From CAINOH01 sp041663565 (GTDB lineage Archaea; Micrarchaeota; Micrarchaeia; Norongarragalinales; CAINOH01), in the NCBI GenBank assembly GCA_041663565.1, contig JBAYMJ010000002.1, positions 1-64,000 of the forward strand: DNA of 64,000 bases, in the 5' to 3' direction. The translations under genes were made by a program, and so were the position numbers. The stretch's first letter is position 1; every line of letters begins with the position of its first letter. The notes under the pieces are model-generated. The model had not been told where the DNA came from, made no database searches, and saw only the letters and a program-made list of their open reading frames with translations. Of this stretch, positions 33,805 to 43,013 are shown piece after piece.

Positions 33805-35367
33805 ATGGACCGCTTCAGGATTTCGTTGACTGTCGCACTTTTCCTGTGCCTGCTGCAAGGCGCCTGCGCGGGAAACCTCAGCGTGAAGAGCGGACAGCTC
33901 AACATGACAGGCAACCTCTACGTCGGGCCCAACTATCTCTTCGTCAACTCAACTTCGGGACTCGTCGGAATCGGCACAACTGCACCGGGAACGATTCTGG
34001 AAATCTCGTCAACAAACAACCCGCTAGCCGCGGGGTCCGCATCTATACTCCTGGCCGGCGACGTCAACAAGGAGCGCGTGGCGATACGCTCAAGCCAGGC
34101 TGCGGTATTCATTGCGGCCGGCCACCGGGGCACCGTTACGTCCCCGTCGGCCTTGCTTGCGGGCGACGCGATGGGTTACTACCAGCTCGGGGGGTACACG
34201 GGCACGGGATACACGCGAGCTGCGTGGATTACCGGATATGCAGAAGAGAACTGGAACGCAACGAACTGGGGAGGCAACCTCATATTCTCCACCATATCCC
34301 CCGGGACCACGTCCATCACCGAGAAGGTGAGGATAACCGGTGCGGGCAACGTCGGCATCGGCACGACGAACCCGGCAGCAAAGCTCCATGTCAATGGGGA
34401 CGTGCGCATTACTGGGGATTCGTTTGATTCCATATTCATAAACCAGGGCGGGGCGTTGTATATCAGCGCTCCAAGTTCAAAGAAGATATATTTCGACACG
34501 ACTGGAGTCGGACCGAAGGTTTCCTTTGATATGACTAGTGGCAACGTCGGCATCGGGACAACCGCACCGGCATCAAAGCTTCAGGTCTCCGGAGGCGAAA
34601 TCCAGACCGGGACCAGCGGCACTGCCTGCTCGGGTTCCAATGCCGGCGCGATTCGTTGGAGCGGCTCGCACTTCTACGGGTGCACCGGCAGCTTCTGGAT
34701 CCAGCTGGACTCGGGCGCGTACTCGTCATGCAACGAGATAAAGGCAGCAAGCCCTGGAGCCGGTGACGGCGCGTACACCATCTATCCGTCGGGCGTTGCA
34801 ATCAACGTCTATTGCGACATGACCACCAACGGCGGCGGGTGGACAATCGTAACTGCGCAGTCCGGAGCGGGGCAATACGGCCTTGCCGACGACACGGAAG
34901 CGACTGGCAACCCGTTGTCATACCAGGCGTACAACCTGAACCTGATTAAAAAGATGTACATAAGCTCGGTCTCGTCGGAGTCGCTGATAAAGCGCAGCAC
35001 CGGCGCCTGGATAAAGGCAAGCCACGCGCTGTTCGACAACAACCTTGTGGGCATGGGCAACCAGCACCCCCATTGGCAAGTCACTGTGACCGCCAGCAAT
35101 GGTGCAACTGCTGCAAACTGCCAGATGGGCTACTCGAACTTCTATAATTCGAATGGCGGCGACTTCGGCATAACCACCTCGGGGGTCGTCTTCGACCACC
35201 ACAACCCCAGCACGTATTACCACTTGAACGCCGGCTGCGCAAGCATGTACTTTTACAATTATGGCACTACATACAACGTGAACACCGCCTTGGGAGATTG
35301 GCCGGTGACGAATGCCTGCGTTCCCAGCGGGACCGAACTGGGCAGCTGGTACGCCGCGATGAGATGA
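33805..35367 (+). CDS. Secreted fibrinogen-like (YCDxxxxGGGW) protein, paralogue 1
   Basis: 520 residues from ATG 33805. Sec signal peptide MDRFRISLTVALFLC ... GACAG, then NLSVKSGQLNMTGNLYVG, three VGIGTTxPxxKLxV repeats of the kind found in phage tail-fibre-like and S74-peptidase-associated proteins, a CSGSNAGAIRWSG module, and a C-terminal fibrinogen-like domain with VYCDMTTNGGGWTIV. Probably a surface-exposed binding protein. First of four tandem paralogues. Confidence 0.8.
   Translation: MDRFRISLTVALFLCLLQGACAGNLSVKSGQLNMTGNLYVGPNYLFVNSTSGLVGIGTTAPGTILEISSTNNPLAAGSASILLAGDVNKERVAIRSSQAAVFIAAGHRGTVTSPSALLAGDAMGYYQLGGYTGTGYTRAAWITGYAEENWNATNWGGNLIFSTISPGTTSITEKVRITGAGNVGIGTTNPAAKLHVNGDVRITGDSFDSIFINQGGALYISAPSSKKIYFDTTGVGPKVSFDMTSGNVGIGTTAPASKLQVSGGEIQTGTSGTACSGSNAGAIRWSGSHFYGCTGSFWIQLDSGAYSSCNEIKAASPGAGDGAYTIYPSGVAINVYCDMTTNGGGWTIVTAQSGAGQYGLADDTEATGNPLSYQAYNLNLIKKMYISSVSSESLIKRSTGAWIKASHALFDNNLVGMGNQHPHWQVTVTASNGATAANCQMGYSNFYNSNGGDFGITTSGVVFDHHNPSTYYHLNAGCASMYFYNYGTTYNVNTALGDWPVTNACVPSGTELGSWYAAMR
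34540..34586 (+). repeat. 47-bp exact direct repeat, copy A
   Basis: Identical to 36078-36124 in the next paralogue. It encodes the last VGIGTT repeat (GNVGIGTTAPASKLQV). Similarity continues beyond with scattered changes. Confidence 0.9.
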
Positions 35368-35447
35368 TTGGAATCTCGGAACGTTGACTTTAAGGAGAAT
35401 TGTTGCCGGACAAATGAAACGACTCTAGGAAAATGGACATGCGATTT

Positions 35448-36806
35448 ATGGACCGCTTCAGGATTTCATTGGCCGCCGCGCTTTTCCTGTGCCTAGTGCA
35501 GGCCGCGTGCGCGGGCAACCTAAGCGTGAAGAGCGGACAGCTCAACATGACTGGCAACCTCTACGTGGGCGCTTCTGGGTCCGCGCTCTTTGTAAACTCA
35601 ACGTCGGGTTACGTTGGAATTGGGACGACGAACCCAATCCGCGCATTGCATATCTATGGCAACCCAGTTGTCGAACTCATACTTGAGGATGGCGCGGCAA
35701 ATGCCGACTACCGGAAATGGAATTTCGTTGTCAACGGCGGCGCGGGGTCGAACAGCAGCTTTTACCTCCGCCAGCTCAACGACGCTGGAACTGCTGGCGC
35801 AGTCCCGTTCATGGTCAGCGGCGCAGGCAACGTCGGCATAGGCGCCAGCCCAATCAGCAAGCTGGAAGTCGCCGCATTGAACAGTTCCGTGGCAATCGGC
35901 GGTTACCTGGGGAACCCGCCGACATACCAGACAGGAATCCAGTTCCTCAACTACGGGGTATATCACGTCGGCTTGCGCTACGACGGCCAGGGCAACCTGA
36001 TTTATGAAAGTGCGGGAAACAGCGTAAACCCGATGCTGTGGTATAATGGCCAGCCCGCCAACTTCCTAGTGAGGAACGGCAACGTCGGCATCGGGACAAC
36101 CGCACCGGCATCAAAGCTTCAGGTTTCCGGTGGCGAAATCCAGACGGGAACAAGCGGAGCGTCCTGCACGAGCGCCAACACCGGTGCAATACGCTGGGAT
36201 GGCTCGTATTTCCTCGGGTGCACCGGCTCCGGGTGGGCGCGACTGAGCTACGGCACGTATTCCGCCTGCAATGCCATCAAGGTCGCCACGCCAAGCGCGG
36301 CCAACGGCACGTATACGGTATACATCAACAACACGGCAACACAGGTCTACTGCGACATGACCTCAGATGGCGGCGGGTGGACGCTGATTGTCGGCATCGG
36401 CCCGGACAACAACCACGACACCGCAAGCGCAGTCACCCCGGAGAACCTCGTCTCGGCAACAGGCAAGGGCAAGTTCAGCGACGCCTGGATAAACCTCCTG
36501 CGGACCGCCCCGGGGACAGAGGGGATAGTAAGGCTGAACTGCGGCACCTCAGTTGATTATTTCGACTACAGGACAACCGCGTGGCAGGCCACGTATACCG
36601 CCAACCCGAACGGGGTCGGCTGGGACGTGTACACCCAGCCGTGGGGGACCGCGCCGTACAGCGGCGGAGGGGCGAGCTACCCGAACCAGCCCGGGCCGTG
36701 GGCGTACTCGGTATGGGGCCAGAACACGATTTATGGCTATAGCGGGTGGACCGGCTGCTACACCGGTTCCGCAACTGGCGGCCCCGGCACGGTTTGGATG
36801 AGATAA
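35448..36806 (+). CDS. Secreted fibrinogen-like protein, paralogue 2
   Basis: 452 residues from ATG 35448, chosen by alignment with the other copies (ATG 35433 is five codons upstream). Same order: signal peptide, NLSVKSGQLNMTGNLYVG, VGIGTT repeats, CTSANTGAIRWDG module, fibrinogen-like domain with VYCDMTSDGGGWTLI, ending TVWMR. The middle and the C-terminal 150 residues differ strongly from paralogue 1, whereas the leader is nearly identical at DNA level to paralogue 3. Confidence 0.8.
   Translation: MDRFRISLAAALFLCLVQAACAGNLSVKSGQLNMTGNLYVGASGSALFVNSTSGYVGIGTTNPIRALHIYGNPVVELILEDGAANADYRKWNFVVNGGAGSNSSFYLRQLNDAGTAGAVPFMVSGAGNVGIGASPISKLEVAALNSSVAIGGYLGNPPTYQTGIQFLNYGVYHVGLRYDGQGNLIYESAGNSVNPMLWYNGQPANFLVRNGNVGIGTTAPASKLQVSGGEIQTGTSGASCTSANTGAIRWDGSYFLGCTGSGWARLSYGTYSACNAIKVATPSAANGTYTVYINNTATQVYCDMTSDGGGWTLIVGIGPDNNHDTASAVTPENLVSATGKGKFSDAWINLLRTAPGTEGIVRLNCGTSVDYFDYRTTAWQATYTANPNGVGWDVYTQPWGTAPYSGGGASYPNQPGPWAYSVWGQNTIYGYSGWTGCYTGSATGGPGTVWMR
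35455..35515 (+). repeat. 61-bp exact direct repeat, copy A
   Basis: Covers the signal peptide codons of paralogue 2 and is identical to 36846-36906 in paralogue 3. Confidence 0.9.
36078..36124 (+). repeat. 47-bp exact direct repeat, copy B
   Basis: Second copy of 34540-34586, inside paralogue 2 just before its fibrinogen-like domain. Confidence 0.9.
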
Positions 36807-36838
36807 ATATAATGATGTTTTGAGCCAGAGATGATTTC

Positions 36839-38266
36839 GTGAACAGCTTCAGGATTTCATTGGCCGCCGCGCTTTTCCTGTGCCTAGTGCAGGCCGCGTG
36901 CGCGGGAAACCTCAGCGTGAAAAGCGGCCAGCTCAACATGACAGGAAACCTCTACGTCGGCGCATCGGGCAACGCACTTTTTGTCAATACCGCATCGGGA
37001 CTTGTGGGCATCGGAACGACAAGCCCTTCGCAGAGGCTCGACGTGACTGGAACGGTCAATGCGTACGCTTTCACGGTCAACGGCTCGGCCTTCAGCACCA
37101 GCCAGTGGACGACTGCGGGCTCTAACATATACTATTCCTCAGGCAACGTCGGCATCGGCACGACGAACCCGGCAACGGTGTTGCACATCTCCGGCCCGAA
37201 CGAGGGAACCTCGACGTACTACTCCCAACTGAGGGTCGATGGGACCGGAGCCTACCCTTGGAACATTGCAGGAATTTCGTTGAACCCCAACGGGGCAGTC
37301 CAATCCCACCTTCGTTTTCTCGAGAATGGCGTAGTCAAGTTCCAAATACGATACAACAACGGAAACACGCAGGATAGCAAACTGAAATTTTACAGCTTCA
37401 TCACAGGTACGGACATGGCGACGTTTGATGCGACAAGCGGCTACGTCGGCATCGGGACAACCAGCCCCGCTTCCAAACTGCAAGTCTCCGGTGGGGAAGT
37501 CCAGGTGGGAAACAGCGGCGCCTCGTGCACAAGCGCCAACGCGGGCGCAATCCGCTGGAGCGGCACGCACTTCTATGGTTGCACAGGCAGCGGCTGGGCG
37601 CAGCTGGACTCCGCGGTATACCCGTCGTGCGGCGCCATAAAGACTGCAAACCCGAGCCTTTCCGACGGGGTATACACGATATACCCTTCGGGCATCGCCA
37701 TGCAGGTTTACTGCGACATGACCACGCTGGGAGGGGGGTGGACGCTCGTTCTTCTCAACAGCCAGTATTCCGTCCCTCCGAAGCCGACCTGGACAAACGT
37801 CACAACCGGGAACGTCATTACCGGCACGTTCGGCTCAACCCTTGACAGCGCGTTCGACCAGTTCCTTGGCGTCGCATATTGGAACACGCTGGGAACGCAG
37901 ATGCGGGTCGAGGCGGGCAGCTCGTCCGCGTCGATTTCGCACCGGGCGCGCTACAACTTCACGCTCAACTCGGCGAACAACTATGCCCTGACCATGACGA
38001 ACGCAATCCTTGACATAGGCTCGACCTACCCGGGAATGGCCACGTACCACGCTGCGGGCAATTATCAGCTCTCGACCTTTGACGCGGACCACGACGTGTA
38101 CTCCGCAAACTGCGCCAATTCCTACGGAAACACCGCCTGGTGGTATGGAGCCTGCTGGGATGGGAACTTCTGGGGCGGCGGAGAATCGGGAAGCCACCAG
38201 AACAAGCCATTCTGGACCGGCAGCAGCGCGGACTACTACGACTGGGGCGCAATCTGGATACGGTAA
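36839..38266 (+). CDS. Secreted fibrinogen-like protein, paralogue 3
   Basis: 475 residues from GTG 36839 (the codon aligned with the ATG of the other copies; GATGATTT precedes it as before paralogue 1). Signal peptide, shared NLSVKSGQLNMTG segment, three VGIGTT repeats, CTSANAGAIRWSG module and fibrinogen-like domain with VYCDMTTLGGGWTLV, ending AIWIR. The C-terminal half is unlike the neighbours. Confidence 0.8.
   Translation: MNSFRISLAAALFLCLVQAACAGNLSVKSGQLNMTGNLYVGASGNALFVNTASGLVGIGTTSPSQRLDVTGTVNAYAFTVNGSAFSTSQWTTAGSNIYYSSGNVGIGTTNPATVLHISGPNEGTSTYYSQLRVDGTGAYPWNIAGISLNPNGAVQSHLRFLENGVVKFQIRYNNGNTQDSKLKFYSFITGTDMATFDATSGYVGIGTTSPASKLQVSGGEVQVGNSGASCTSANAGAIRWSGTHFYGCTGSGWAQLDSAVYPSCGAIKTANPSLSDGVYTIYPSGIAMQVYCDMTTLGGGWTLVLLNSQYSVPPKPTWTNVTTGNVITGTFGSTLDSAFDQFLGVAYWNTLGTQMRVEAGSSSASISHRARYNFTLNSANNYALTMTNAILDIGSTYPGMATYHAAGNYQLSTFDADHDVYSANCANSYGNTAWWYGACWDGNFWGGGESGSHQNKPFWTGSSADYYDWGAIWIR
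36846..36906 (+). repeat. 61-bp exact direct repeat, copy B
   Basis: Second copy of 35455-35515, at the signal peptide of paralogue 3. Confidence 0.9.
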
Positions 38267-38302
38267 ATTAAACAGCAGTTCATCTAAACTAGTAACGATA
38301 TC

Positions 38303-39643
38303 ATGGACCGGTTCAGATTCTCATTGTCTGTCACTCTCTTCTTGTGCATCGTGCAGGCCTCTTGCGCGGGCAACCTCAGCGTGAAGAGCGGACAGCTCAA
38401 CATGACAGGAAACCTCTACGTGGGTCCTGCCGGAAACGCGCTTTTTGTAAACTCCACGTCGGGACTTGTGGGCATCGGCACCGCAAGCCCCTCGGCACAA
38501 CTGCACGTTGTGGGCAACGCAGTCATCACCGGCAGCATCGGAATCGGGACAACCAACTCCCTTGCGAAAGAACACATCCTTTTGGGGTCTGCAGGGACTA
38601 CGCCAAACTTCACCATCGCACCTTCCTTGATTTTGGAGCATTCCGGGTACGACGGCCAACTGCAATTTTTAGCCCCGTCAACAAGGGCATCTTACATCAT
38701 GTTCGGCGACGAGCGGAATTATGCCCGTGGAAGCATAGTCTACGACCATCGCGCCGGTTCGGAAATGCTGGCGCTTTCCAGCCAGAACGGAAGCATAACA
38801 ATACTTGCAGGAGGCAACGTCGGCATAGGAACGACGAGTCCGGCGTCAAAGCTGCAAGTCACGGGAGGCGAAATCCAAACTGGCAACAGCTCCGCAGCCT
38901 GCTCAAGCGCCAATGCAGGAGCAATCCGCTGGACGGGCGTGGTGTTCCAGGGGTGCACGGGCACGAACTGGACGACGTTCAGTTTCGGCGGGCAGGACGG
39001 GTCGACCCAGCAGCGGGCGGGCATAAGCTGCAAGGCGATAATCAACGCCGGCTTCTCGAAGGGCAACGGCAACTATTGGGTCGACCCCGACGGCGGGGAC
39101 ACGGTCAACGCGTTCCAGGCATATTGCGACATGACAACGGACGGCGGAGGCTGGACGAAAGTCTATCACGGGACACCGGACCAGGCGTCCACGACGATTG
39201 CGTACATTACGGGGACCGCGCCCCTAGTCACCACGTCGTCGACGATGATGTTCGCGTTCTTTGACGAGACTACGAACGCCACGTCAAGCGCGTGGAAGTT
39301 CCAGACGCCGTCCGCATTCACCACCAACACGCCGATGGCGAACGTCCAATGCGGGTACGTGACAATCACTGCCACGAGGATAAGCGACAGCCTGACGGTC
39401 AGCAACGTCCTCCGGTACGGGTATGGCAGCTTCGGCAGCAGGTGCGACGAAGGATGCAGCAGCACCTGGGGGCAAATCTGCCTGAAAAGCACCTCGGCCC
39501 AGGGAACCGCCGGCGGGTACGCCGATTTCCCGATGTACACGTCTTTTGCGTGGGCGGGATACGACAATTGCGCTAGGTCTGATGAGACGTATTCTACTAC
39601 GCAGTGCCCGACGACCAAGAGGTTCGTGATATTCGTAAGATGA
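38303..39643 (+). CDS. Secreted fibrinogen-like protein, paralogue 4
   Basis: 446 residues from ATG 38303. Signal peptide MDRFRFSLSVTLFLC ... SCAG, shared segment, VGIGT repeats, CSSANAGAIRWTG module and fibrinogen-like domain with AYCDMTTDGGGWTKV, ending IFVR. More diverged in the leader than copies 2 and 3. The set ends 60 bases before a small pilin gene. Confidence 0.8.
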   Translation: MDRFRFSLSVTLFLCIVQASCAGNLSVKSGQLNMTGNLYVGPAGNALFVNSTSGLVGIGTASPSAQLHVVGNAVITGSIGIGTTNSLAKEHILLGSAGTTPNFTIAPSLILEHSGYDGQLQFLAPSTRASYIMFGDERNYARGSIVYDHRAGSEMLALSSQNGSITILAGGNVGIGTTSPASKLQVTGGEIQTGNSSAACSSANAGAIRWTGVVFQGCTGTNWTTFSFGGQDGSTQQRAGISCKAIINAGFSKGNGNYWVDPDGGDTVNAFQAYCDMTTDGGGWTKVYHGTPDQASTTIAYITGTAPLVTTSSTMMFAFFDETTNATSSAWKFQTPSAFTTNTPMANVQCGYVTITATRISDSLTVSNVLRYGYGSFGSRCDEGCSSTWGQICLKSTSAQGTAGGYADFPMYTSFAWAGYDNCARSDETYSTTQCPTTKRFVIFVR

Positions 39644-39675
39644 AGGCGGCCACAAACACGCGGCTGCCAAAGCCA

Positions 39676-39683
39676 TTTTTATT
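39676..39683 (+). promoter_or_regulatory. TATA box for 54-aa pilin
   Basis: TTTTTATT about 24-27 bases before the ATG pair at 39703/39706. Confidence 0.6.
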
Positions 39684-39702
39684 CCGCGGCCCGCTGTAAT
39701 GT

Positions 39703-39867
39703 ATGATGGAACGGGCGCAGACTTCGCTTGAATACCTGCTGATACTCGCGGGCGCAATAATGCTCGTCCTGCTGGTGGCGCAGGTGATCACCGGCGCGAT
39801 GCTGCCCTACAACTCCGCAAACAACGCGGCTGTGGCGACGGTCTGGCCGACGGGAATGAACGGTTGA
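39703..39867 (+). CDS. Very small class III pilin (54 aa)
   Basis: 55-codon frame: MMERAQTSLEYLLILAG is a class III signal with Ala at -1 and Glu at +5, then one helix and about 20 polar residues. Leaderless TATA spacing supports it. It closely resembles the signal of the 189-residue protein at 33227. The peptidyl-tRNA hydrolase gene starts five bases after its stop. Confidence 0.7.
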   Translation: MMERAQTSLEYLLILAGAIMLVLLVAQVITGAMLPYNSANNAAVATVWPTGMNG

Positions 39868-39872
39868 TTCTC

Positions 39873-40229
39873 ATGACTGAATACAAGCAGGCAATAGTGC
39901 TCCGCGCCGACCTTGGCATGGGCAAGGGAAAGCTGGTGGCGCAGGGATGCCACGCAAGCATCGACGCGTTCGAGAAGGCCAAGTCCTCCAAGCCGGAATG
40001 GGTGGAGGCGTGGAAGGACGGCGGGTGCAGGAAGATTGCCGTGAAGGTCCAGTCGGAGCGCGAGCTTGTTGGGATATTCATGGCAGCAAAGAAGGCCAGG
40101 CTGCCCTGCTCGCTGATTACAGACGCGGGCCACACGCAGGTCGAGCCGGGAAGCAAGACTGCAGTTGCGATAGGGCCTGCACCGGAAAGCGAAATTGATG
40201 AAATTACTGACAAGCTCAAACTGCTTTGA
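39873..40229 (+). CDS. pth2: Peptidyl-tRNA hydrolase, Pth2 type
   Basis: 118 residues from ATG 39873 (TTG 39864 rejected; GGTTGATT lies just upstream). Pth2 motifs: IVLRADLGMGKGKLVAQGCH, then SLITDAGHTQVEPGS and AIGPAP. It releases peptides from tRNAs that fell off ribosomes, complementing pelota/ABCE1. It is likely read from the pilin promoter. Confidence 0.93.
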   Translation: MTEYKQAIVLRADLGMGKGKLVAQGCHASIDAFEKAKSSKPEWVEAWKDGGCRKIAVKVQSERELVGIFMAAKKARLPCSLITDAGHTQVEPGSKTAVAIGPAPESEIDEITDKLKLL

Positions 40230-40253
40230 TTAATTCTGTCGCCTATCCGCCAA

Positions 40254-40526
40254 TTATTTCTCGTCGTCGTCCTGCTTCCACAGCGTGCGCTTCTTGTTGA
40301 TTAGTTCCTTGGATAGCTGGCACAAAAGGGAGCTCACGCGCAATGCCTCGTCGGGGGAGAGACGGAAACCGACCGTGCCGATGGTGTTTGCGATTCGGAC
40401 GGTGATTGTGCCGTCGCGCGGGTAGCCGTTTGCGGAAGTGGGCTCGGCGGTCTCGAGCTTGAGCGCGCTCTTGTGCGACACGCCGTCGTCGTCCTTGTAC
40501 CAGTGCACCAGCTCGTCTTCAATCAT
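40254..40526 (-). CDS. Small protein of unknown function
   Basis: 90 residues from ATG 40526. No membrane helix. The sequence has an acidic start (MIEDELVHWYKDDDGVS), a beta-rich centre (GTITVRIANTIGTVGFRLS) and a helical, charged end (KQDDDEK). Frame extension upstream runs antisense into the signal peptide of the next gene and is rejected. Family not recognised. Confidence 0.55.
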   Translation of the reverse strand: MIEDELVHWYKDDDGVSHKSALKLETAEPTSANGYPRDGTITVRIANTIGTVGFRLSPDEALRVSSLLCQLSKELINKKRTLWKQDDDEK

Positions 40527-40680
40527 TACTGTGGATTCACTTTGTTGGGTGGGTTGCAAGTAGCACTTGGACGGCGAATATAAACAAAAGCTGACGCGAT
40601 TTCCGGTGAAGCCGCCGGAACCCCGTCCAACAAAGCTGCAGATGCAGAACCAATAAAACGCCGTGCGCGATTGCATTAAT

Positions 40681-42393
40681 ATGGCAATACGCGGCCAGGG
40701 CGCCTTCGAGTATCTTCTGCTGCTTGGCGGGACGGTTCTTGTCGCGACCATAGTCCTTGTGATGACGCAGGGGTCGATCCAAAACGCGAACAACACCTAC
40801 GGTGCGGCGTCAGGCAATTACGCAGATTTTGTAACGGGCAGCGTAAACGACATCTTCGCAAACGGCTCGCTCACGCACGAGGCGCCGACGGGCTGCATAT
40901 ACGGCAACCCGGCCTGCGATGCAGGCTACTACTGCGACAACGGAACCTGCAAACAGGCTAATGCACTGCTCAAAGGGTACGCGCTCGACCCGGCCGGAGT
41001 TCCGCTTCTTGGAGTGACAATCCACCTTGTCGGCGGCAATACCGCAGACGCGCTCACCAACGCGTCCGGGTATTACGAGATGGCCTTCGCAATCAACGGC
41101 TCGTCCGCGATGTACGCTGCCACTGCCGCAAGAAGCCCCGCAAACGTGCAAGCCGGTGCGACGGTCAACCTTACTGCCGGCTTTGCAACAATCCAGAAAT
41201 TCACCTTGAGTTATAACCCCGCGTCGCTTTCCGGTTTCGTGCGCGACCCGGCAGGCAACGGGATTGCGGGCGTCGCGCTTTCGTGCGGTTCCTATTCGGC
41301 TACGTCCGGGAGCGACGGTTCCTATGCCATAGGCAACGTGCCAATGGCTTCCGCAAGCACGACCAGTACCCTTGCGGGGTCGAAGACTCCGACTTTCGTT
41401 TCCAACTCAACGCCGGCGACGTTCAACGCGGGCGTAACCAACTCGCAGAACTTGCAAATGTCCTATTCCAACGCGAATGTTTCAGGGTACGTACGTGACG
41501 TGTCAAGCGCAGGCGTAGCCGGCGCTGCGGTAAGCTGCGGCGGCGTGTCGACGACTACCGCAAGTGACGGCGCGTATTCGATAAGCGGCCTTTTGATGTC
41601 CGCTGCTTCTTCTTCGTGCACCCTCGCGGCCTCCAAGTCCGGTTACACTTCTGCAAGCGCAACAGCAACTCTTACTGCAGGCGCAATCACTTCGGGCCAG
41701 AACCTTGCCATCAATCTCATAGTCGTTGGCGCCTGCGGTTCAAGCAACGGCGCGGCTTTCTATTCCGCCCCGTCCTCGGGCCTTTGCACTGCTGGAAGCG
41801 CTTCCGCATTGTCGGGCGCAGGGCCTTGGTCGTGGACTTGTGCCGGTACGTATGGCGGCTCAACCGCAAGCTGTTATGCAAACCTCATCGTGAACGGCGC
41901 GTGCGGCGCAGCTGCAACAAGCTATGCCTATTCTGCCGGCGGCTTCTCCGGCGCATTGTGCAATGCCGGGACGGCAAGCCCGAGCAGCCCATCGTTTCCT
42001 GCCGCGGGAGGGTCAACTAGTTGGGCCTGCCTTGGCTTGAATGGCGGAAGCGGCGCTTCCTGTTCGGCATCAAGGGCAAACCACCCCTGTGCAGTTGCAG
42101 GAGGAACGATATACGGGTCGTTCTGCCGTTTTAGCGGTTCGTCTTGCCCTGGCGGATGGACACAATATGGCAGCTGGTCAACGACAACGGCAGGACACAG
42201 CTCTTCTTGCGGCTGGGTAAGTTCGCCTTGGCCGGAACCGAGCTGCTGCAGCACCGGCTCCCACGACTTTTCCAATACCGCAGTGGAATCCTGCGGGTAT
42301 TGGCAGTATTGTTGCACTTCGTGGACTTGCCCGACCAACTGTTGGCAGACCGCATCTGCAATCGTGACGGAAGTCGGGTGTTACCAGCCTTGA
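40681..42393 (+). CDS. Large class III signal peptide surface protein with repeats
   Basis: 570 residues from ATG 40681. IRGQGAFEYLLLLGG is a class III signal. After a Cys knot (about 75-100) come three carboxypeptidase-regulatory-like beta-sandwich repeats (SGFVRDPAGNGIAGVAL, SGYVRDVSSAGVAGAAV type). Two repeats of about 55 residues with GACGSSNG ... GPWSWTCAG and GACGAAAT ... TSWACLG follow, then a Cys/Trp-rich end with about 14 Cys. It joins a pilin anchor to modules common in secreted adhesins, so a filament-borne adhesin is plausible. Confidence 0.75.
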   Translation: MAIRGQGAFEYLLLLGGTVLVATIVLVMTQGSIQNANNTYGAASGNYADFVTGSVNDIFANGSLTHEAPTGCIYGNPACDAGYYCDNGTCKQANALLKGYALDPAGVPLLGVTIHLVGGNTADALTNASGYYEMAFAINGSSAMYAATAARSPANVQAGATVNLTAGFATIQKFTLSYNPASLSGFVRDPAGNGIAGVALSCGSYSATSGSDGSYAIGNVPMASASTTSTLAGSKTPTFVSNSTPATFNAGVTNSQNLQMSYSNANVSGYVRDVSSAGVAGAAVSCGGVSTTTASDGAYSISGLLMSAASSSCTLAASKSGYTSASATATLTAGAITSGQNLAINLIVVGACGSSNGAAFYSAPSSGLCTAGSASALSGAGPWSWTCAGTYGGSTASCYANLIVNGACGAAATSYAYSAGGFSGALCNAGTASPSSPSFPAAGGSTSWACLGLNGGSGASCSASRANHPCAVAGGTIYGSFCRFSGSSCPGGWTQYGSWSTTTAGHSSSCGWVSSPWPEPSCCSTGSHDFSNTAVESCGYWQYCCTSWTCPTNCWQTASAIVTEVGCYQP

Positions 42394-42448
42394 AAGGAGT
42401 TACTCCCGTGTTTTTCGGTGCGTGAAAGACGGACATGCATCGTAAGAG

Positions 42449-42973
42449 CTATTTCCTGTAGCCTGCAATCCTTGCCTTCTCGCTCGGCTGCGTCACGCGC
42501 TTTCCGATGAAGTAGTTTACGGTGCGCTCGCCGAAGGCCCGCGCGCGGGCGAAGTCTATTTCGTCAAGCCTGCCCTTGCCCAAAAACGAGAGGTTTCCCT
42601 TGACGTTGAGCGTGAGCGTGTTGCGGACCACTGCCCCGCGCTTCTCGAACTCGACTGAAACCTGCTTGAACGACTCGCGCGACTGCTTGGAGTTTGAGCA
42701 CAGCGCAAAAGGCGCGACGTTCCTTGTCTTCCAGTCGAAGCCCTTGGTCTGGCCGAAGAGGTCGCGCTTTGTGAACATGTGCGCGAGGTCGGCTTCCACA
42801 AAGAACAGGTCGTAAAACCCGTTGTCGGGCTGGTATCCTGATGCAGTCCACTGGCCGTAGGACATCAATGTAGCTTCGGCTCCCGCAATGGTCGCTCCTG
42901 CGTGCACTGCCTGGGCTACCGGGAGGAGGCGGGCGTCGGCCTCGAAATAAAGCACAAGGCAACGCACAGCCAT
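42449..42973 (-). CDS. Flavodoxin-like fold protein
   Basis: 174 residues. The alternation of strands and helices (RCLVLYFE at the start, YDLFFVEA, VAPFALCSNSKQSRES, ERTVNYFIGKR at the end) fits a flavodoxin-like fold, but a clear FMN phosphate loop is not obvious. Function unknown; the fold call is by eye. Confidence 0.45.
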   Translation of the reverse strand: MAVRCLVLYFEADARLLPVAQAVHAGATIAGAEATLMSYGQWTASGYQPDNGFYDLFFVEADLAHMFTKRDLFGQTKGFDWKTRNVAPFALCSNSKQSRESFKQVSVEFEKRGAVVRNTLTLNVKGNLSFLGKGRLDEIDFARARAFGERTVNYFIGKRVTQPSEKARIAGYRK

Positions 42974-43013
42974 TCAGCACCAAACCCCATTCAAGTTCTC
43001 GTCCCTTCCTGCT

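Noticed and set aside
33805..39643. CRISPR array, because of repeats
   Set aside because: Repeats are few, lie inside reading frames and have no regular spacers.
40527..40796. Upstream extension of the 90-residue minus-strand gene
   Set aside because: It runs antisense through the promoter and signal peptide of the 570-residue protein; the ATG at 40526 gives a coherent protein.
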